From: Ignavibacteria bacterium
Lineage (GTDB): Bacteria > Bacteroidota > Ignavibacteria > UBA10030 > SZUA-254
Reading direction: 5' to 3'
Assembly (NCBI GenBank): GCA_016178625.1
Contig: JACOSX010000099.1
Coordinates: forward strand, 1-33,931
Length of the DNA: 33,931 bases
The notes under the pieces are model-generated. The model ran no database searches. It was not told the origin of the DNA and saw nothing but the letters and a program-made list of their open reading frames with translations. Shown in pieces: positions 1 to 8,683 of the stretch. The number at the start of each line of letters is the position of its first letter. Positions within the stretch are counted from its first letter, which is position 1. A program made the position numbers and the translations under genes.

Positions 1-912
1 GCCTCATTTGCCATCGACACCTATACGATCACCGCTTCAGCTGGTGCCAACGGTACGATTTCACCGTCGGGTGTGGTATCGGTTAATCATGGATCGAATC
101 AATCGTTCACGGTCACAGCGAACACCGGCTACCATGTGGCTGATGTCCTCGTGGATGGAAGCTCTGTCGGTGCGGTAGCATCATACACCTTTACGAACGT
201 CACCGCCAATCATACGATTGCGGCAAGTTTTGCGATAGATGTCTTTACAATAACGGCATCAGCAGGTGCCAACGGTACGATCTCACCATCGGGTGCAGTG
301 AGTGTGAATTACGGGTCGAATCAATCGTTCACGATTACCCCGAACACCGGGTATCATGTTGATAGCGTATTTGCAGATGGTGTAAATCAAGGGGCAGTCA
401 CAAGCTACACATTCACGAATGTGACAACAAATCATACTATTAGGACAACATATGCCCTAAACACGTATACAATCACTGCAACCGCCGGAGCAAACGGCTC
501 AATTACTCCTTCGGGGATAATCTCTGTGAGTCACGGATCCAATCAGTCTTTCGCGATTTCAGCGAATACAGGTTTTCACATCTCTGATGTTGTCGTTGAT
601 GGAAGTTCAGTTGGTGCGGTAACGACGTATGACTTCGCCAACGTCACCGCTAATCACGCGATCTCGGTGAGCTTTGCAATCAATCCAGGCCCGCCCACGC
701 ATACGATTATTGCCAGTGCAGGTTCGCATGGGACAATTAACCCATCAGGTACAATAGTTCTTATCGAGGGTGACAATCAAGCATTTGTCATCACTCCTGA
801 GAATGGCTACTTTGTTGGGCAGGTGGTGGTGGACAGTGTGCTGCAAGATTCTTTGAGAAGTTATACATTCACGAACGTCACTGCCAACCACACGATCCAA
901 GCTTCGTTTACA
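1..912 (+). repeat. Four tandem 222-bp coding repeats
   Basis: The 74-codon repeat recurs four times and continues off the left edge of the window. Copies 1 and 2 are closest at nucleotide level, sharing for example GGTGCCAACGGTACGAT and TCGAATCAATCGTTCACG. Copies 3 and 4 are more diverged, and copy 4 is preceded by a short PGPP linker. The array is an intragenic domain expansion. Confidence 0.85.
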
Positions 913-2931
913 AGTTGTCCAGCCCTGACGTTCTTGCCATTGAAACTGCCCAACGGGATAGCAGGTGAGCCTTACAGTCAAACGATCAGCGCGAGTGGTG
1001 GAAGATCTCCCTATAGTTTTGCCGTGACCGCAGGTTCGTTGCCAGCTGGGTGCACGCTTTCTTCATCAGGGGTACTTTCTGGGACACCTTCGGTGGATGG
1101 TAGCTTCACGTTTACGGTCACCGCCACCGATGCAAATGGATGCTCAAGTAATAAGAATTATACTGTCTCGTTCACATTTCCAACGTTATCTATTGATGAT
1201 GTGACCGTCGTGGAAGGAGATACCGGCACGACAGACGCAATGTTTACGGTTCGTCTCTCATCCGCATCGAGCCAGATCGTCCGAGTTGACTTTGCGACGG
1301 CGGCGGGAACAGCGCGTGCGGATATCGATTATCGTTCAACGACTGGATCACTGACATTCAATCCGGGTATCACAACTGATACGATTAGAGTTGCGGTTGT
1401 GGGAGATACAAATATTGAATCCAATGAACGGTTTGTTGTGAACCTCTCGAACCCTGTCAATGCACGGCTCACGGACTCCGTCGGCAGTTGTACTATTATT
1501 AACGATGATCTTGATACTGTAACGTACAGGTCGTTTCGTCCAGATAGTCTTGTGCTCTCAAAAGATACGAGAGGTAAAGTTGGGAAGTTTGTGAAACGAA
1601 AACCGGACAAGGTGGATTTCGGCGTCAAAGTATTTGTGAATGTACAGAATTCACGTTCGCTCTTCACAGTATTTGGGAGTGCGATTGATACTACGCTTCC
1701 GTTCTATACTGTGCCTCCTTCGGTGAGTACTCCCGGCGATCAGAAGCGGATGAAGTGGAATTTCACTTTTGCTACCACGCTCCAACCTGGAGATTCAGTC
1801 TCTATCTATGGATATGGAAAGGGTGGAAAACCGCAGAAGGTGCAATCATATCGTTGGATTAACAGTTCAGGACAAGCGGGTTCGGTTCAAAAGAATGCTA
1901 TCTATGTCCGGAATATCCTCAAACTACCAATGCCAAATAGAATCAACGCGTTGTTTGAGGCATTTAAATATGGTGGATTCGTAGCGACGAATGGACTCAT
2001 CTTAGGGAAAGTTCGTGTTGACAGTGTGAAGTACTACGGGTGGACTCGCTTGACGGGCTATGGCTATGTCTTAAGGACACTAAGAGACAAAACGGGGCTT
2101 CATACGGGCGCGCCCCGGGGATTCGATTACTTCACCATTAGTCACAGACCTTTCATCGGACCACAGAGGTTGCTGCCGCCAACGAAGCAAAATAATAAAC
2201 TTGTTGCTGACTTGGCAGGATTAAAAATTAACATCATTGCCAGCGCGCTGGGCATCACTCCACCAGGCTTCGGTGAGTTGCTCTACGATGAAGGGAACGA
2301 TAACCCACTCAACGGAATGATGGTCAAGGACATTGCCGCCATGGTAGATAATGTGATGATGGGGTATTATACGCGGAATACCGTACCCGGTCAACATATA
2401 TTTCCAGATTTCGGCGTGTTTATGAATTGTGATACGGTGCTCCAAAAGATTAATTCCGCGTTCGAGGGAAGAATGGATACGGTAAGATTCGCCGACACTC
2501 TCAGGTTGAAAGGCACTCGGACCTTAGGCGCAGTGCCATTCCTCCATCGCAATTCGACAATTGCACCTGCGAGGATAACGCCGGTCGAAGTAACGGTAAC
2601 GGAAGAAAATGAAATTCTGGAGACTCCGCAGGCATTCGCGCTCTCACAGAATTACCCGAATCCGTTTAATCCGACCACAACAATCGAGTTCGACGTTCCC
2701 GGAACTTCAACGGTGACCCTCAAAGTGTACAATATCATTGGTCAGGAAATAGTGACACTTCTCGATCACGAGATCGTGGACGAAGGGCGTGAGGTAGTGG
2801 AGTTTAACGCAGCAGAGCTCGCCAGTGGCGTATACTTCTATCGGATCGTCGCCGAACCATTGAATGGTGAAGACGAGGAGTCATCACATCAGCCGTTTGT
2901 CGCTATAAAGAAAATGATGCTGCTCAAGTAA
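1..2931 (+). CDS. Secreted multidomain repeat protein with T9SS sorting tail (5' truncated)
   Basis: The reading frame is open from base 1, so the start lies outside the window; a GTG at 73 is internal to a repeat and is not a credible start. Four repeats of about 74 residues (222-bp period, near 1-234, 235-456, 457-681 and 682-912) share the pattern T-x-T-AGANG-I-PSG, GSNQSF, NTGYHV-D-V-VDG and YTFTNVTANHTI, typical of divergent InlB B-type repeats. A putative-Ig (He_PIG) domain follows (about 928-1170, GEPYSQTISASGG and LSGTPSVDGSFTFTVTATD), then a Calx-beta domain (about 1186-1515, VVEGDTGTTDAMFTVRLS, ESNERFVVNL). A region of unknown function spans about 1520-2620. The C-terminus (about 2630-2931) is a type IX secretion sorting domain: NYPNPFNPTTTIEF, VYNIIGQEI, GVYFYRI. 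The protein is therefore probably exported across the outer membrane and surface-attached or released. The ligand is unknown. The next gene on this strand is a tRNA. Confidence 0.9.
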   Translation, partial: ASFAIDTYTITASAGANGTISPSGVVSVNHGSNQSFTVTANTGYHVADVLVDGSSVGAVASYTFTNVTANHTIAASFAIDVFTITASAGANGTISPSGAVSVNYGSNQSFTITPNTGYHVDSVFADGVNQGAVTSYTFTNVTTNHTIRTTYALNTYTITATAGANGSITPSGIISVSHGSNQSFAISANTGFHISDVVVDGSSVGAVTTYDFANVTANHAISVSFAINPGPPTHTIIASAGSHGTINPSGTIVLIEGDNQAFVITPENGYFVGQVVVDSVLQDSLRSYTFTNVTANHTIQASFTSCPALTFLPLKLPNGIAGEPYSQTISASGGRSPYSFAVTAGSLPAGCTLSSSGVLSGTPSVDGSFTFTVTATDANGCSSNKNYTVSFTFPTLSIDDVTVVEGDTGTTDAMFTVRLSSASSQIVRVDFATAAGTARADIDYRSTTGSLTFNPGITTDTIRVAVVGDTNIESNERFVVNLSNPVNARLTDSVGSCTIINDDLDTVTYRSFRPDSLVLSKDTRGKVGKFVKRKPDKVDFGVKVFVNVQNSRSLFTVFGSAIDTTLPFYTVPPSVSTPGDQKRMKWNFTFATTLQPGDSVSIYGYGKGGKPQKVQSYRWINSSGQAGSVQKNAIYVRNILKLPMPNRINALFEAFKYGGFVATNGLILGKVRVDSVKYYGWTRLTGYGYVLRTLRDKTGLHTGAPRGFDYFTISHRPFIGPQRLLPPTKQNNKLVADLAGLKINIIASALGITPPGFGELLYDEGNDNPLNGMMVKDIAAMVDNVMMGYYTRNTVPGQHIFPDFGVFMNCDTVLQKINSAFEGRMDTVRFADTLRLKGTRTLGAVPFLHRNSTIAPARITPVEVTVTEENEILETPQAFALSQNYPNPFNPTTTIEFDVPGTSTVTLKVYNIIGQEIVTLLDHEIVDEGREVVEFNAAELASGVYFYRIVAEPLNGEDEESSHQPFVAIKKMMLLK

Positions 2932-2958
2932 CCCCCGTGGTGTAATGAGAAGAGGGGG

Positions 2959-3022
2959 CAAATCCTGCATGATGGTTGCGTGAACATCGCGTCCACTTCG
3001 TGCAGGATTTGTTATTATTGTT
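2959..3022 (+). terminator. Candidate terminator hairpin after the T9SS protein
   Basis: An 11-bp perfect inverted repeat (CAAATCCTGCA at 2959-2969, TGCAGGATTTG at 3001-3011) encloses a 31-nt loop and is followed by a T-rich tail (GTTATTATTGTTT). It sits 28 bp after the stop codon. The long loop is atypical, so the terminator call is tentative. Confidence 0.5.
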
Positions 3023-3113
3023 TGAAAGTCGTACATTTGACCGATTGATCTTCCCAACTCCAACCTCAACGGATTGCCTTCATCGAATCGAGGGTTAACA
3101 ACTGAATTGCTTT

Positions 3114-3187
3114 GCGCCCTTAGCTCAACTGGATAGAGCATCAGACTTCGGATCTGAGGGTTGGGGGTTCGACTCCCTCAGGGCGCA
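3114..3187 (+). tRNA. tRNA-Arg (anticodon UCG)
   Basis: A complete cloverleaf can be drawn. The acceptor stem is GCGCCCT / AGGGCGC with discriminator A at 3187. The D arm is GCTC-AACTGGATA-GAGC. The anticodon stem is TCAGA/TCTGA around loop CTTCGGA, giving anticodon TCG. The T arm has the TTCGACT loop. The 3' CCA is not encoded. It reads CGA arginine codons. A related tRNA-Arg lies on the other strand at 21091-21164. Confidence 0.95.
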
Positions 3188-3262
3188 CATGTATTCTTTC
3201 TTTCCGTCTGACGAAATTGATTTTTTGGGAATATGAAGCGAAGAGTTGAAGAATGGGTGTGT

Positions 3263-4519
3263 CTACCCCAGAGCCCGAGAGAGTTCCTCAATGGACGTAA
3301 TACCTGCGATAACTTTCTTCATCGCGTCTTGGAAAATATTCTCGAAGCCAATTGTGTGAGCGGCTTCCCTCAGTCTTAGCATAGGGGCGTGCTGGTAAAT
3401 CAAATCTCGTATCTGGTCATTGATGATTAAAATCTCATGCACAGCTGTTCTTCCACGGTAGCCCGTTCCTTCACAAAGATCGCATCCCTTGCCTCTAAAA
3501 AACTTTTTCGGGACAGAAGTTATGTTCGCGACCGACACGTGCTCTTCCGGACTCACCGTATATTCTTCTTTACATGAAGAGCAAATCTTTCTTACGAGTT
3601 GCTGATGCACCACACCAATTAACGTTGACGCCAACCAATATGGAGGAACCCCAAGGTTGGTCATGCGGAATATTGCGCCAATTGCATCACCCGAGAGCAT
3701 CGTGCTCAGCACAAGGCTGCCTGTTAATGCTGCTTCGGCGGCGACTGTCCCGGTTTCCGCATCGCGAATTTCACCAAGCATGATGATGGTCGGGTTCTGT
3801 CGCAGGATTGCGCGTAAGGAATCGACGAGCGTAAAAGTCTTATCTGTGGATGTGGTAACCTGCGATGCAAAATCCAACTTATATTCAACCGGGTTTTCTA
3901 CTGTGATGATGTTTTTCTCCGGCGATTGGATGTCATTCACGGCAGCATACACCGTCGTGCTCTTACCTGAACTGGATGGCCCGGTGACGAGGAAGAGCCC
4001 GTTCGGGCGGCGCAACAACTTTCGCACCTTGTCCAGGTTCTCTTTCGAGAAACCTAATTCCTCAATGTTTGACACACGAGCGTTTTTCTGTAAGATCCTC
4101 AACGCCACTCGTTCGCCATGCATCGTTGGCAAGGTACTCATACGAATATCGAATTCATGCACGCCGATCATCACGGAGAACCTACCCTCTTGTGCCTTTT
4201 TCTTCTCGAACGCATTGAGACTTCCTTTGGTCTTGAGGATGTTCGCTAAGTTCTCGGAAATGTCTTTTGGCAAGGTTACCAATTTCTTCATGATCCCCTC
4301 AAAACCCAAACGGATTCTCAGTTCCGATTCTCCTGGCTCGAAGTGTAAGTCGGTTGCACCTTCTTTTACCGCGCGCAAGATAATCTCATCGACCATTGCC
4401 TCGGCGGTAGGAACCCTCCCCGTGCGGAACAGCTCGCGAATTTTATCCTTCGCGAAGGAGCTCATATCCAGTTGTTCGAGTGGAACCTTGCTGGGAATAT
4501 CTTTGAATTCTTTGATCAT
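3263..4519 (-). CDS. PilB/GspE-like secretion ATPase with altered Asp and His boxes
   Basis: With the ATG at 4519 the protein has 418 residues. The frame stays open upstream to 4675, but that extension would run into the receiver gene and has no family resemblance. Family features are the N2-type segment (ATDLHFEP, residues 55-62), Walker A GPSSSGKS (180-187), Walker B with catalytic Glu IIMLGEIRD (245-253), and four zinc-ligand cysteines (313, 316, 346, 349) in the CSSC and CDLCEGTGYRGR motifs typical of PilB/GspE. The N-terminal MshEN domain is missing. The Asp box reads ITVENPVE instead of ITIEDPVE, and the usual STLHTNDA His box reads STMLSGDA (271-278), so the conserved histidine is absent. 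Such ATPases normally power type IV pilus or type II secretion assembly; no pilin, PilC or secretin gene is nearby. It lies 76 bp downstream of the receiver gene, probably in one operon. It may have altered activity or a regulatory role. Confidence 0.85.
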   Translation of the reverse strand: MIKEFKDIPSKVPLEQLDMSSFAKDKIRELFRTGRVPTAEAMVDEIILRAVKEGATDLHFEPGESELRIRLGFEGIMKKLVTLPKDISENLANILKTKGSLNAFEKKKAQEGRFSVMIGVHEFDIRMSTLPTMHGERVALRILQKNARVSNIEELGFSKENLDKVRKLLRRPNGLFLVTGPSSSGKSTTVYAAVNDIQSPEKNIITVENPVEYKLDFASQVTTSTDKTFTLVDSLRAILRQNPTIIMLGEIRDAETGTVAAEAALTGSLVLSTMLSGDAIGAIFRMTNLGVPPYWLASTLIGVVHQQLVRKICSSCKEEYTVSPEEHVSVANITSVPKKFFRGKGCDLCEGTGYRGRTAVHEILIINDQIRDLIYQHAPMLRLREAAHTIGFENIFQDAMKKVIAGITSIEELSRALG

Positions 4520-4595
4520 GAGCGTCGGGTTACATCTGAGTGAAGTTATGATGGTTGAATTTTTTTGGGAGGAATGAAGAGCATCGGCCTGTGAA

Positions 4596-4970
4596 TTACT
4601 CCTTGAGTGCCCGATCAATTGTCGATAAGATCTCTTCCAGCTGGTACGGTTTACTGATGAAATCAACTGCTCCAAATTCTTTTGCTTCCATGGCGTGCTT
4701 TAAATCAGCATATCCGGTGAGCATAATCGACTTCGTTGCAGGGAAATGCTGTTTGATATATTTCAAGACCTCGATACCGTTGAGGTTTGGCATCTGGATG
4801 TCGAGCAAGGTCAAATCGAACCGGTTCTTCTTCAGTAGGTTGATGGCCTCTTCACCGTTAGAAGCCGATTTTATCTCGTATCCTGTTTTCTCGAGAACGT
4901 CACTCAAGATGTTGCGTAAATCATCCTCATCGTCAACCACCAGAATGCGAAGTTTCGAATCTACTGCCAC
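4596..4970 (-). CDS. Stand-alone CheY-like receiver protein
   Basis: This 124-residue protein consists of one response-regulator receiver domain with no output domain. Key residues are present: the acidic pocket D13-D14 (ILVVDDEDD), phospho-acceptor D57 (LLDIQMPN), the Thr in SIMLTGY, and the conserved Lys in DFISKPYQ. The start is a GTG at 4970, chosen because AGGAG lies 6-7 bases upstream. An ATG slightly upstream is out of frame and stops after four codons. The gene is immediately upstream of the PilB-like ATPase on the same strand, so it may act by phospho-dependent binding to that ATPase or to another partner. No histidine kinase is adjacent; the nearest is at 19682. Confidence 0.9.
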   Translation of the reverse strand: MAVDSKLRILVVDDEDDLRNILSDVLEKTGYEIKSASNGEEAINLLKKNRFDLTLLDIQMPNLNGIEVLKYIKQHFPATKSIMLTGYADLKHAMEAKEFGAVDFISKPYQLEEILSTIDRALKE

Positions 4971-5063
4971 ATCATTCTCCTAAAATTAAACTGTAGTTTC
5001 ACTGAATAACTGTCCCCAAGGTACAGAAAACATGCTAAAAAAGCAAAAGATCTTTTTTTCCAT

Positions 5064-5813
5064 TCATTGTTTTTCGAATGTGTTTCGGATTGTGGCTTGC
5101 GTATAAGCATGGCGGGGTTGCTTAAGGATCTGTTCCGTATCTTGAGTCTCGACAATTACCCCGTTGTGCAGAACCGCAATGCGGTCACAGATAAGTGATG
5201 TTGTCGCAATGTCGTGGGATATGTAAAGTATGGCGATCCCCGTCGCGCGCTGGAGCATCGAAATCATTTTAAGAATTTGAATCTGTGTGATAGCATCAAG
5301 CGCCGATGTAGGCTCATCGAGGATCAAGATCCCCGGCGAGACGGAGAGTGCTCGGGCAAGTGCAATCCGCTGTCGCTGTCCTCCGCTGAGTTCATGAGGA
5401 TACTTGTCGAGTATCTCTTCGGGAAGTTCAACAAGCTTGAGCAGTTCTGTCAGTTGTGCTTTGATATTAGTGTTGAACTTCTCTTTAATCCCCTCGCGTA
5501 AGGAGGCTTGAATACTCAGGCACGGATCGAGCGAATCTGAGTGATTTTGAAATAGAAGCTGGATCGCCGTGCCGACCTGTGCACGATTTCGCGTTTCAGG
5601 AAAAATGTTTATGCCGGAATAAAAGATTGTGCCGGCAGTGGGCCGACTAAGTCCAGCAATACAACGGGCGATTGTTGTCTTACCGCTACCACTCTCGCCG
5701 ATCAATCCCAATGTTGAGCCAGAATCAAGAGAAATGGAAACATCCCTCAGAATTTCCTTAGTCCCACTCTGCACAGCTGAGAAGCTAATTTTGTTTACTT
5801 CCAATAAAGACAT
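5064..5813 (-). CDS. ABC importer ATP-binding protein, Opp/Dpp F-type
   Basis: This 249-residue ATPase belongs to the oligopeptide/dipeptide/nickel ABC importer family. It shows Walker A GESGSGKT, Q-loop LLFQNH, an intact signature LSGGQRQRIALARAL, Walker B ILILDEPTSALD and H-loop YISHD. It lacks the long C-terminal oligopeptide-HPY extension. Its start overlaps the end of the upstream ATPase gene by 19 bp (5795-5813), so the two are translated together and probably form the heterodimer that drives the permeases encoded divergently at 8680-10970. The imported substrate cannot be read from sequence; peptides are the usual cargo of this family. Confidence 0.93.
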   Translation of the reverse strand: MSLLEVNKISFSAVQSGTKEILRDVSISLDSGSTLGLIGESGSGKTTIARCIAGLSRPTAGTIFYSGINIFPETRNRAQVGTAIQLLFQNHSDSLDPCLSIQASLREGIKEKFNTNIKAQLTELLKLVELPEEILDKYPHELSGGQRQRIALARALSVSPGILILDEPTSALDAITQIQILKMISMLQRATGIAILYISHDIATTSLICDRIAVLHNGVIVETQDTEQILKQPRHAYTQATIRNTFEKQ

Positions 5814-6868
5814 CGTACTTCCCTTTCCCGTCCGATCTCAAGAAGCGCCGGTTCCTCGATCGAGCAATCACTCTTTACTTGGGGGCAGTGTGGATGAAAC
5901 TTACATCCCGTGATGGATTGAGGCGCTGCTTGGACGCTTCCTGAAGTCACGGAAAAGCTTTCGAGGGTAGCATCTCGAGCGGGCATACTTGCCAGGAGTC
6001 TCTTTGAGTATGGGTGATAAGGGTTAGAGAAAAATTCATGATTTGGCGCTGATTCAATAATCCGACCTGCATATAAGACAATGATCCGATCGGCGTAGGT
6101 TTGGGCGATTCGTAGATCATGTGTTGTTACGAGCAATCCCATGCCGTGGGATCGGCAGTGGGTGGAGAGGAGGTCAAGGATTTGATATCGCAGCGATGCG
6201 TCGACAGCACTGATAGGCTCATCTGCGATGAGGATTGGTGGTTCCTCGATAAGTGCCATCACGATGAGTATTCGCTGGAGAGTCCCAAGGCTGAGTTCAT
6301 GGGGGTACGAATGCAATACTCTCTCAGGCTCTTGGATTCCAACCATGACAAAGTAATCCTGAATAGCATCGAGTGAAAAACCCCCGGATTCTTCTGACTT
6401 GCTTTTCTTGAAGGACTGGAGAAGCTGAAACTGTGATTTGATCCTCAAAACAGGATTCAACGACGATGATGGCTCTTGGAAAATGTATCGGATCAATTTT
6501 CTCTTTTCAGTACTCAGCTGTTCGCGTTTCCCCGGAAGGACATCGATGCCCTTGACTGTAACTGTTCCCTCAACCCGCATTCCTGATCCAGTGGGGAAAA
6601 GATATGTGAGTGCCCGAACCAGTGTTGTCTTTCCGCTACCACTTTCTCCAAGGAGCATTACAGTTTCAGCGGGATTCACGCAAAAGGAAATTTCATGGAG
6701 AAGCTCCTCACGTCCTTTTGTATCTTCGATCCACACGTTTATCTGTCGCGCATTGAGCACGTTTTGACCTTCTATATTCGTATCGGCATCACAGAGTGAC
6801 CATGCAATTGTATGCAAAAAACTCCGCAATTTCAAATTCTTTGTAACAGAATGTGACATGTGTAACAT
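5795..6868 (-). CDS. ABC importer ATP-binding protein, Opp/Dpp D-type, non-canonical signature
   Basis: This is a 357-residue partner ATPase. It has Walker A GESGSGKT, Q-loop YIFQEP, Walker B ILIADEPISAVD, H-loop VTTHD, and a C-terminal oligopeptide-HPY segment with the cysteine pattern GCKFHPHCP. The ABC signature reads LSLGTLQR instead of LSGGQRQR, so this subunit's half of the composite ATP site may be weak. Roughly 37 residues precede the usual family start; the true start may be the ATG at 6868, the ATG at 6859, or one further in. A palindrome at 6861-6877 sits on this boundary. The gene is first in a two-gene minus-strand operon and diverges from the solute-binding protein gene. Confidence 0.9.
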   Translation of the reverse strand: MLHMSHSVTKNLKLRSFLHTIAWSLCDADTNIEGQNVLNARQINVWIEDTKGREELLHEISFCVNPAETVMLLGESGSGKTTLVRALTYLFPTGSGMRVEGTVTVKGIDVLPGKREQLSTEKRKLIRYIFQEPSSSLNPVLRIKSQFQLLQSFKKSKSEESGGFSLDAIQDYFVMVGIQEPERVLHSYPHELSLGTLQRILIVMALIEEPPILIADEPISAVDASLRYQILDLLSTHCRSHGMGLLVTTHDLRIAQTYADRIIVLYAGRIIESAPNHEFFSNPYHPYSKRLLASMPARDATLESFSVTSGSVQAAPQSITGCKFHPHCPQVKSDCSIEEPALLEIGREREVRCLYWK

Positions 6869-6877
6869 AATATTACA
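6861..6877. promoter_or_regulatory. Near-perfect palindrome in the divergent ABC promoter region (candidate operator)
   Basis: TGTAACATAATATTACA is a 17-bp palindrome with arms TGTAA/TTACA and one mismatched pair apart from the centre. It lies between the minus-strand ATPase start and the plus-strand -35-like hexamer at 6884. Related TGTAAC and TGTGAC motifs precede it. The position suits a regulator controlling both halves of the transporter; the binding protein is unknown. Confidence 0.5.
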
Positions 6878-6883
6878 ATATCA

Positions 6884-6912
6884 TTGACACTCCTTTTTCG
6901 TTTGATTAGATT
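6884..6912 (+). promoter_or_regulatory. Candidate housekeeping-type promoter for the transporter-kinase operon
   Basis: TTGACA (6884-6889) is followed after 17 bp by TAGATT (6907-6912), a fair -35/-10 pair just upstream of the solute-binding protein's ATG codons. The same TTG could formally start the frame, but it is better explained as promoter DNA. Confidence 0.4.
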
Positions 6913-6940
6913 GCAGCGGTCAATGAATGGTGATCGACCA

Positions 6941-8683
6941 ATGAGAAATCCGGAACAAGGAGATAAGACATTTTTCATCAAGATTCAGTGTTCACTGGTT
7001 CTTGCCGCCCTGGTATCTGTTCTCGGGGGATGCTCTCAAAAAAAGGGGCAAGAGACGGCAAACGCCAACACACAGGTTGTAATAGCGTTGGAAGGCGATA
7101 TTGATAGTTTCAATCCGTTGTTTGCCGAGGATGTAGCAGCAGGTGAAATCAATGATCTCTTCTTTCCAGGACTGACAACATCGCGGTTCGATACGGTGCT
7201 CGGCGTGTTAGAGTACGAACCATCGTTGGCGAAGTCATGGGAATATGAGAATGGCAATAAAGATATTCGCTTTCACTTGCAGACAAATGCGAGATGGCAA
7301 GATAGCACGAAGATGAAGGCAAAGGACGTTGAGATATCCTACGAGCTGTACGCAGATACAAGTGTGGCGAGTATCCGTCAAGCCTCGGTCGATGGTCTGC
7401 GGCGAACCTCGTCTGGTTCTCTTGATGTATCGAAGGCTGTGGAGGTTGTAGACGATAGCACAATTCTTTTTCACTTTGACCATCCCTATCCCGGGCAACT
7501 ATTCGATGCAGGACTGCCCATCCTTCCATCGCATGTATTCCAGAATCTCCCGCGAACATCGATGCGGGAACAAGGGCCGTCTCGACAGCCACTCAGCGCC
7601 GGACCATTTGTCTTAAAGTCATGGAAGCCCCTTGAGGAGATTGTCATCACATCAAATCCATTGTCTGTGGTGCCCCATTCGGCGAAACTCTCCGAAGTGA
7701 TTTTTCGCATCATCCCAGACTATCACTCACGGTTGATGCAACTTCGAGCGGGGGAAGTGGACGTTCTCCCTTATATCGAAGTTGAAGACGCGCTCGAATT
7801 GGCTCACAAGAACATGTCCATTCGGATTGTCCCGCTTGGTGAACGGTTTTACGATGCGATAAATTGGAATTCAATTGATCCTGAGGAATATCAACGATCA
7901 AAAGGGAAAGTTCTCCGCCCGCATTATCTCTTTGGAACCGCACGCGTGAGAAAAGCCTTGACCCTTGCGATCAATCGGAAAGAAATTGTCGACTCCTATC
8001 TGCGGTCGTATGGGAAGGAAGCCATCGGTCCGATATCACCATTGTTTCGCTGGGCATACAATGATACCCTGAAACCATTGCCCTTTGACCCATCACTAGC
8101 GTCGAAGTTACTCTATGAGGAAGGCTGGCGTGATACCGATGGTGACGGCGTCCTAGAAAAGGACGCACGGAAGTTTTCATTTGCTCTGAGAATTCCTGCA
8201 GGAAATCAGCTTCGCGCCACTATTGCATCGATTGTGCAAAGACAACTCAGTGCGATGAAGATCAGGGTGACGATCGAGCAGGTCGAACGGTCCGTTTTCT
8301 GGAGTGATCTTATGGAAAAGAAATTTGATGCGTGCATCGCCGGATTTAGTGTGCCGCTGCAGCTTCAGCTTGATGAGTGGTGGAGCAGCGATCTTGAACG
8401 ATCGCGGTTCAACCTGACATCATTCCGCAACAAAAGGGTTGATGAGATCCTCGCGGGCACTCGCCGTATCGTCAAAGAGACTGACCACGCTAATGCATGG
8501 AAAGAATTTCAGACAATATTGCAAGACGAACAACCATGTACCTTCTTGTACTGGATGAATGATTTAGTGGCTGTTAATACGCGCATCCAAGGGATTGAAA
8601 TGGGTATCCTGGGCATCGCATATCATGCAGGTGACTGGTATGTAGGTGATCAACGTGCTGATGACAAGGCACAATCGAAGTGA
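6941..8683 (+). CDS. Solute-binding lipoprotein of an Opp/Dpp-type ABC importer (SBP family 5)
   Basis: This 580-residue periplasmic binding protein has the family 5 pattern: IALEGDIDSFNPLFAED near the N-terminus, the SFNP core, SLAKSWEYENGNKDIRFHL, and the RVRKALTLAINRKEIVDS block. The N-terminus is a lipoprotein signal with a hydrophobic stretch ending in the lipobox LGGC (Cys31 from this start). The frame is open back to a TTG at 6884, and an ATG at 6923 is also possible; 6941 gives the most normal signal peptide. The protein captures the substrate, probably a peptide, for the two permeases downstream. Its stop overlaps the next gene's first possible start (GTGA, 8680-8683). It is the first gene of an operon that continues into a kinase and a sigma-54 activator. 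Confidence 0.9.
   Translation: MRNPEQGDKTFFIKIQCSLVLAALVSVLGGCSQKKGQETANANTQVVIALEGDIDSFNPLFAEDVAAGEINDLFFPGLTTSRFDTVLGVLEYEPSLAKSWEYENGNKDIRFHLQTNARWQDSTKMKAKDVEISYELYADTSVASIRQASVDGLRRTSSGSLDVSKAVEVVDDSTILFHFDHPYPGQLFDAGLPILPSHVFQNLPRTSMREQGPSRQPLSAGPFVLKSWKPLEEIVITSNPLSVVPHSAKLSEVIFRIIPDYHSRLMQLRAGEVDVLPYIEVEDALELAHKNMSIRIVPLGERFYDAINWNSIDPEEYQRSKGKVLRPHYLFGTARVRKALTLAINRKEIVDSYLRSYGKEAIGPISPLFRWAYNDTLKPLPFDPSLASKLLYEEGWRDTDGDGVLEKDARKFSFALRIPAGNQLRATIASIVQRQLSAMKIRVTIEQVERSVFWSDLMEKKFDACIAGFSVPLQLQLDEWWSSDLERSRFNLTSFRNKRVDEILAGTRRIVKETDHANAWKEFQTILQDEQPCTFLYWMNDLVAVNTRIQGIEMGILGIAYHAGDWYVGDQRADDKAQSK

Noticed and set aside
1-912. Tandem repeats at the left edge as a CRISPR array
   Set aside because: The 222-bp period keeps one reading frame and encodes a conserved protein repeat; no short repeat-spacer pattern is present.
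3657-4577. Long open frame (306 codons) antisense to the PilB-like gene
   Set aside because: It is a shadow of the real gene: the minus-strand frame carries clear ATPase motifs, while the plus-strand product has no family features.
5020-5063. A/T-rich AAAAGATCTTTT palindrome after the OppF-type gene as a terminator
   Set aside because: The stem is only A/T pairs around GATC and too weak to call an intrinsic terminator with confidence.
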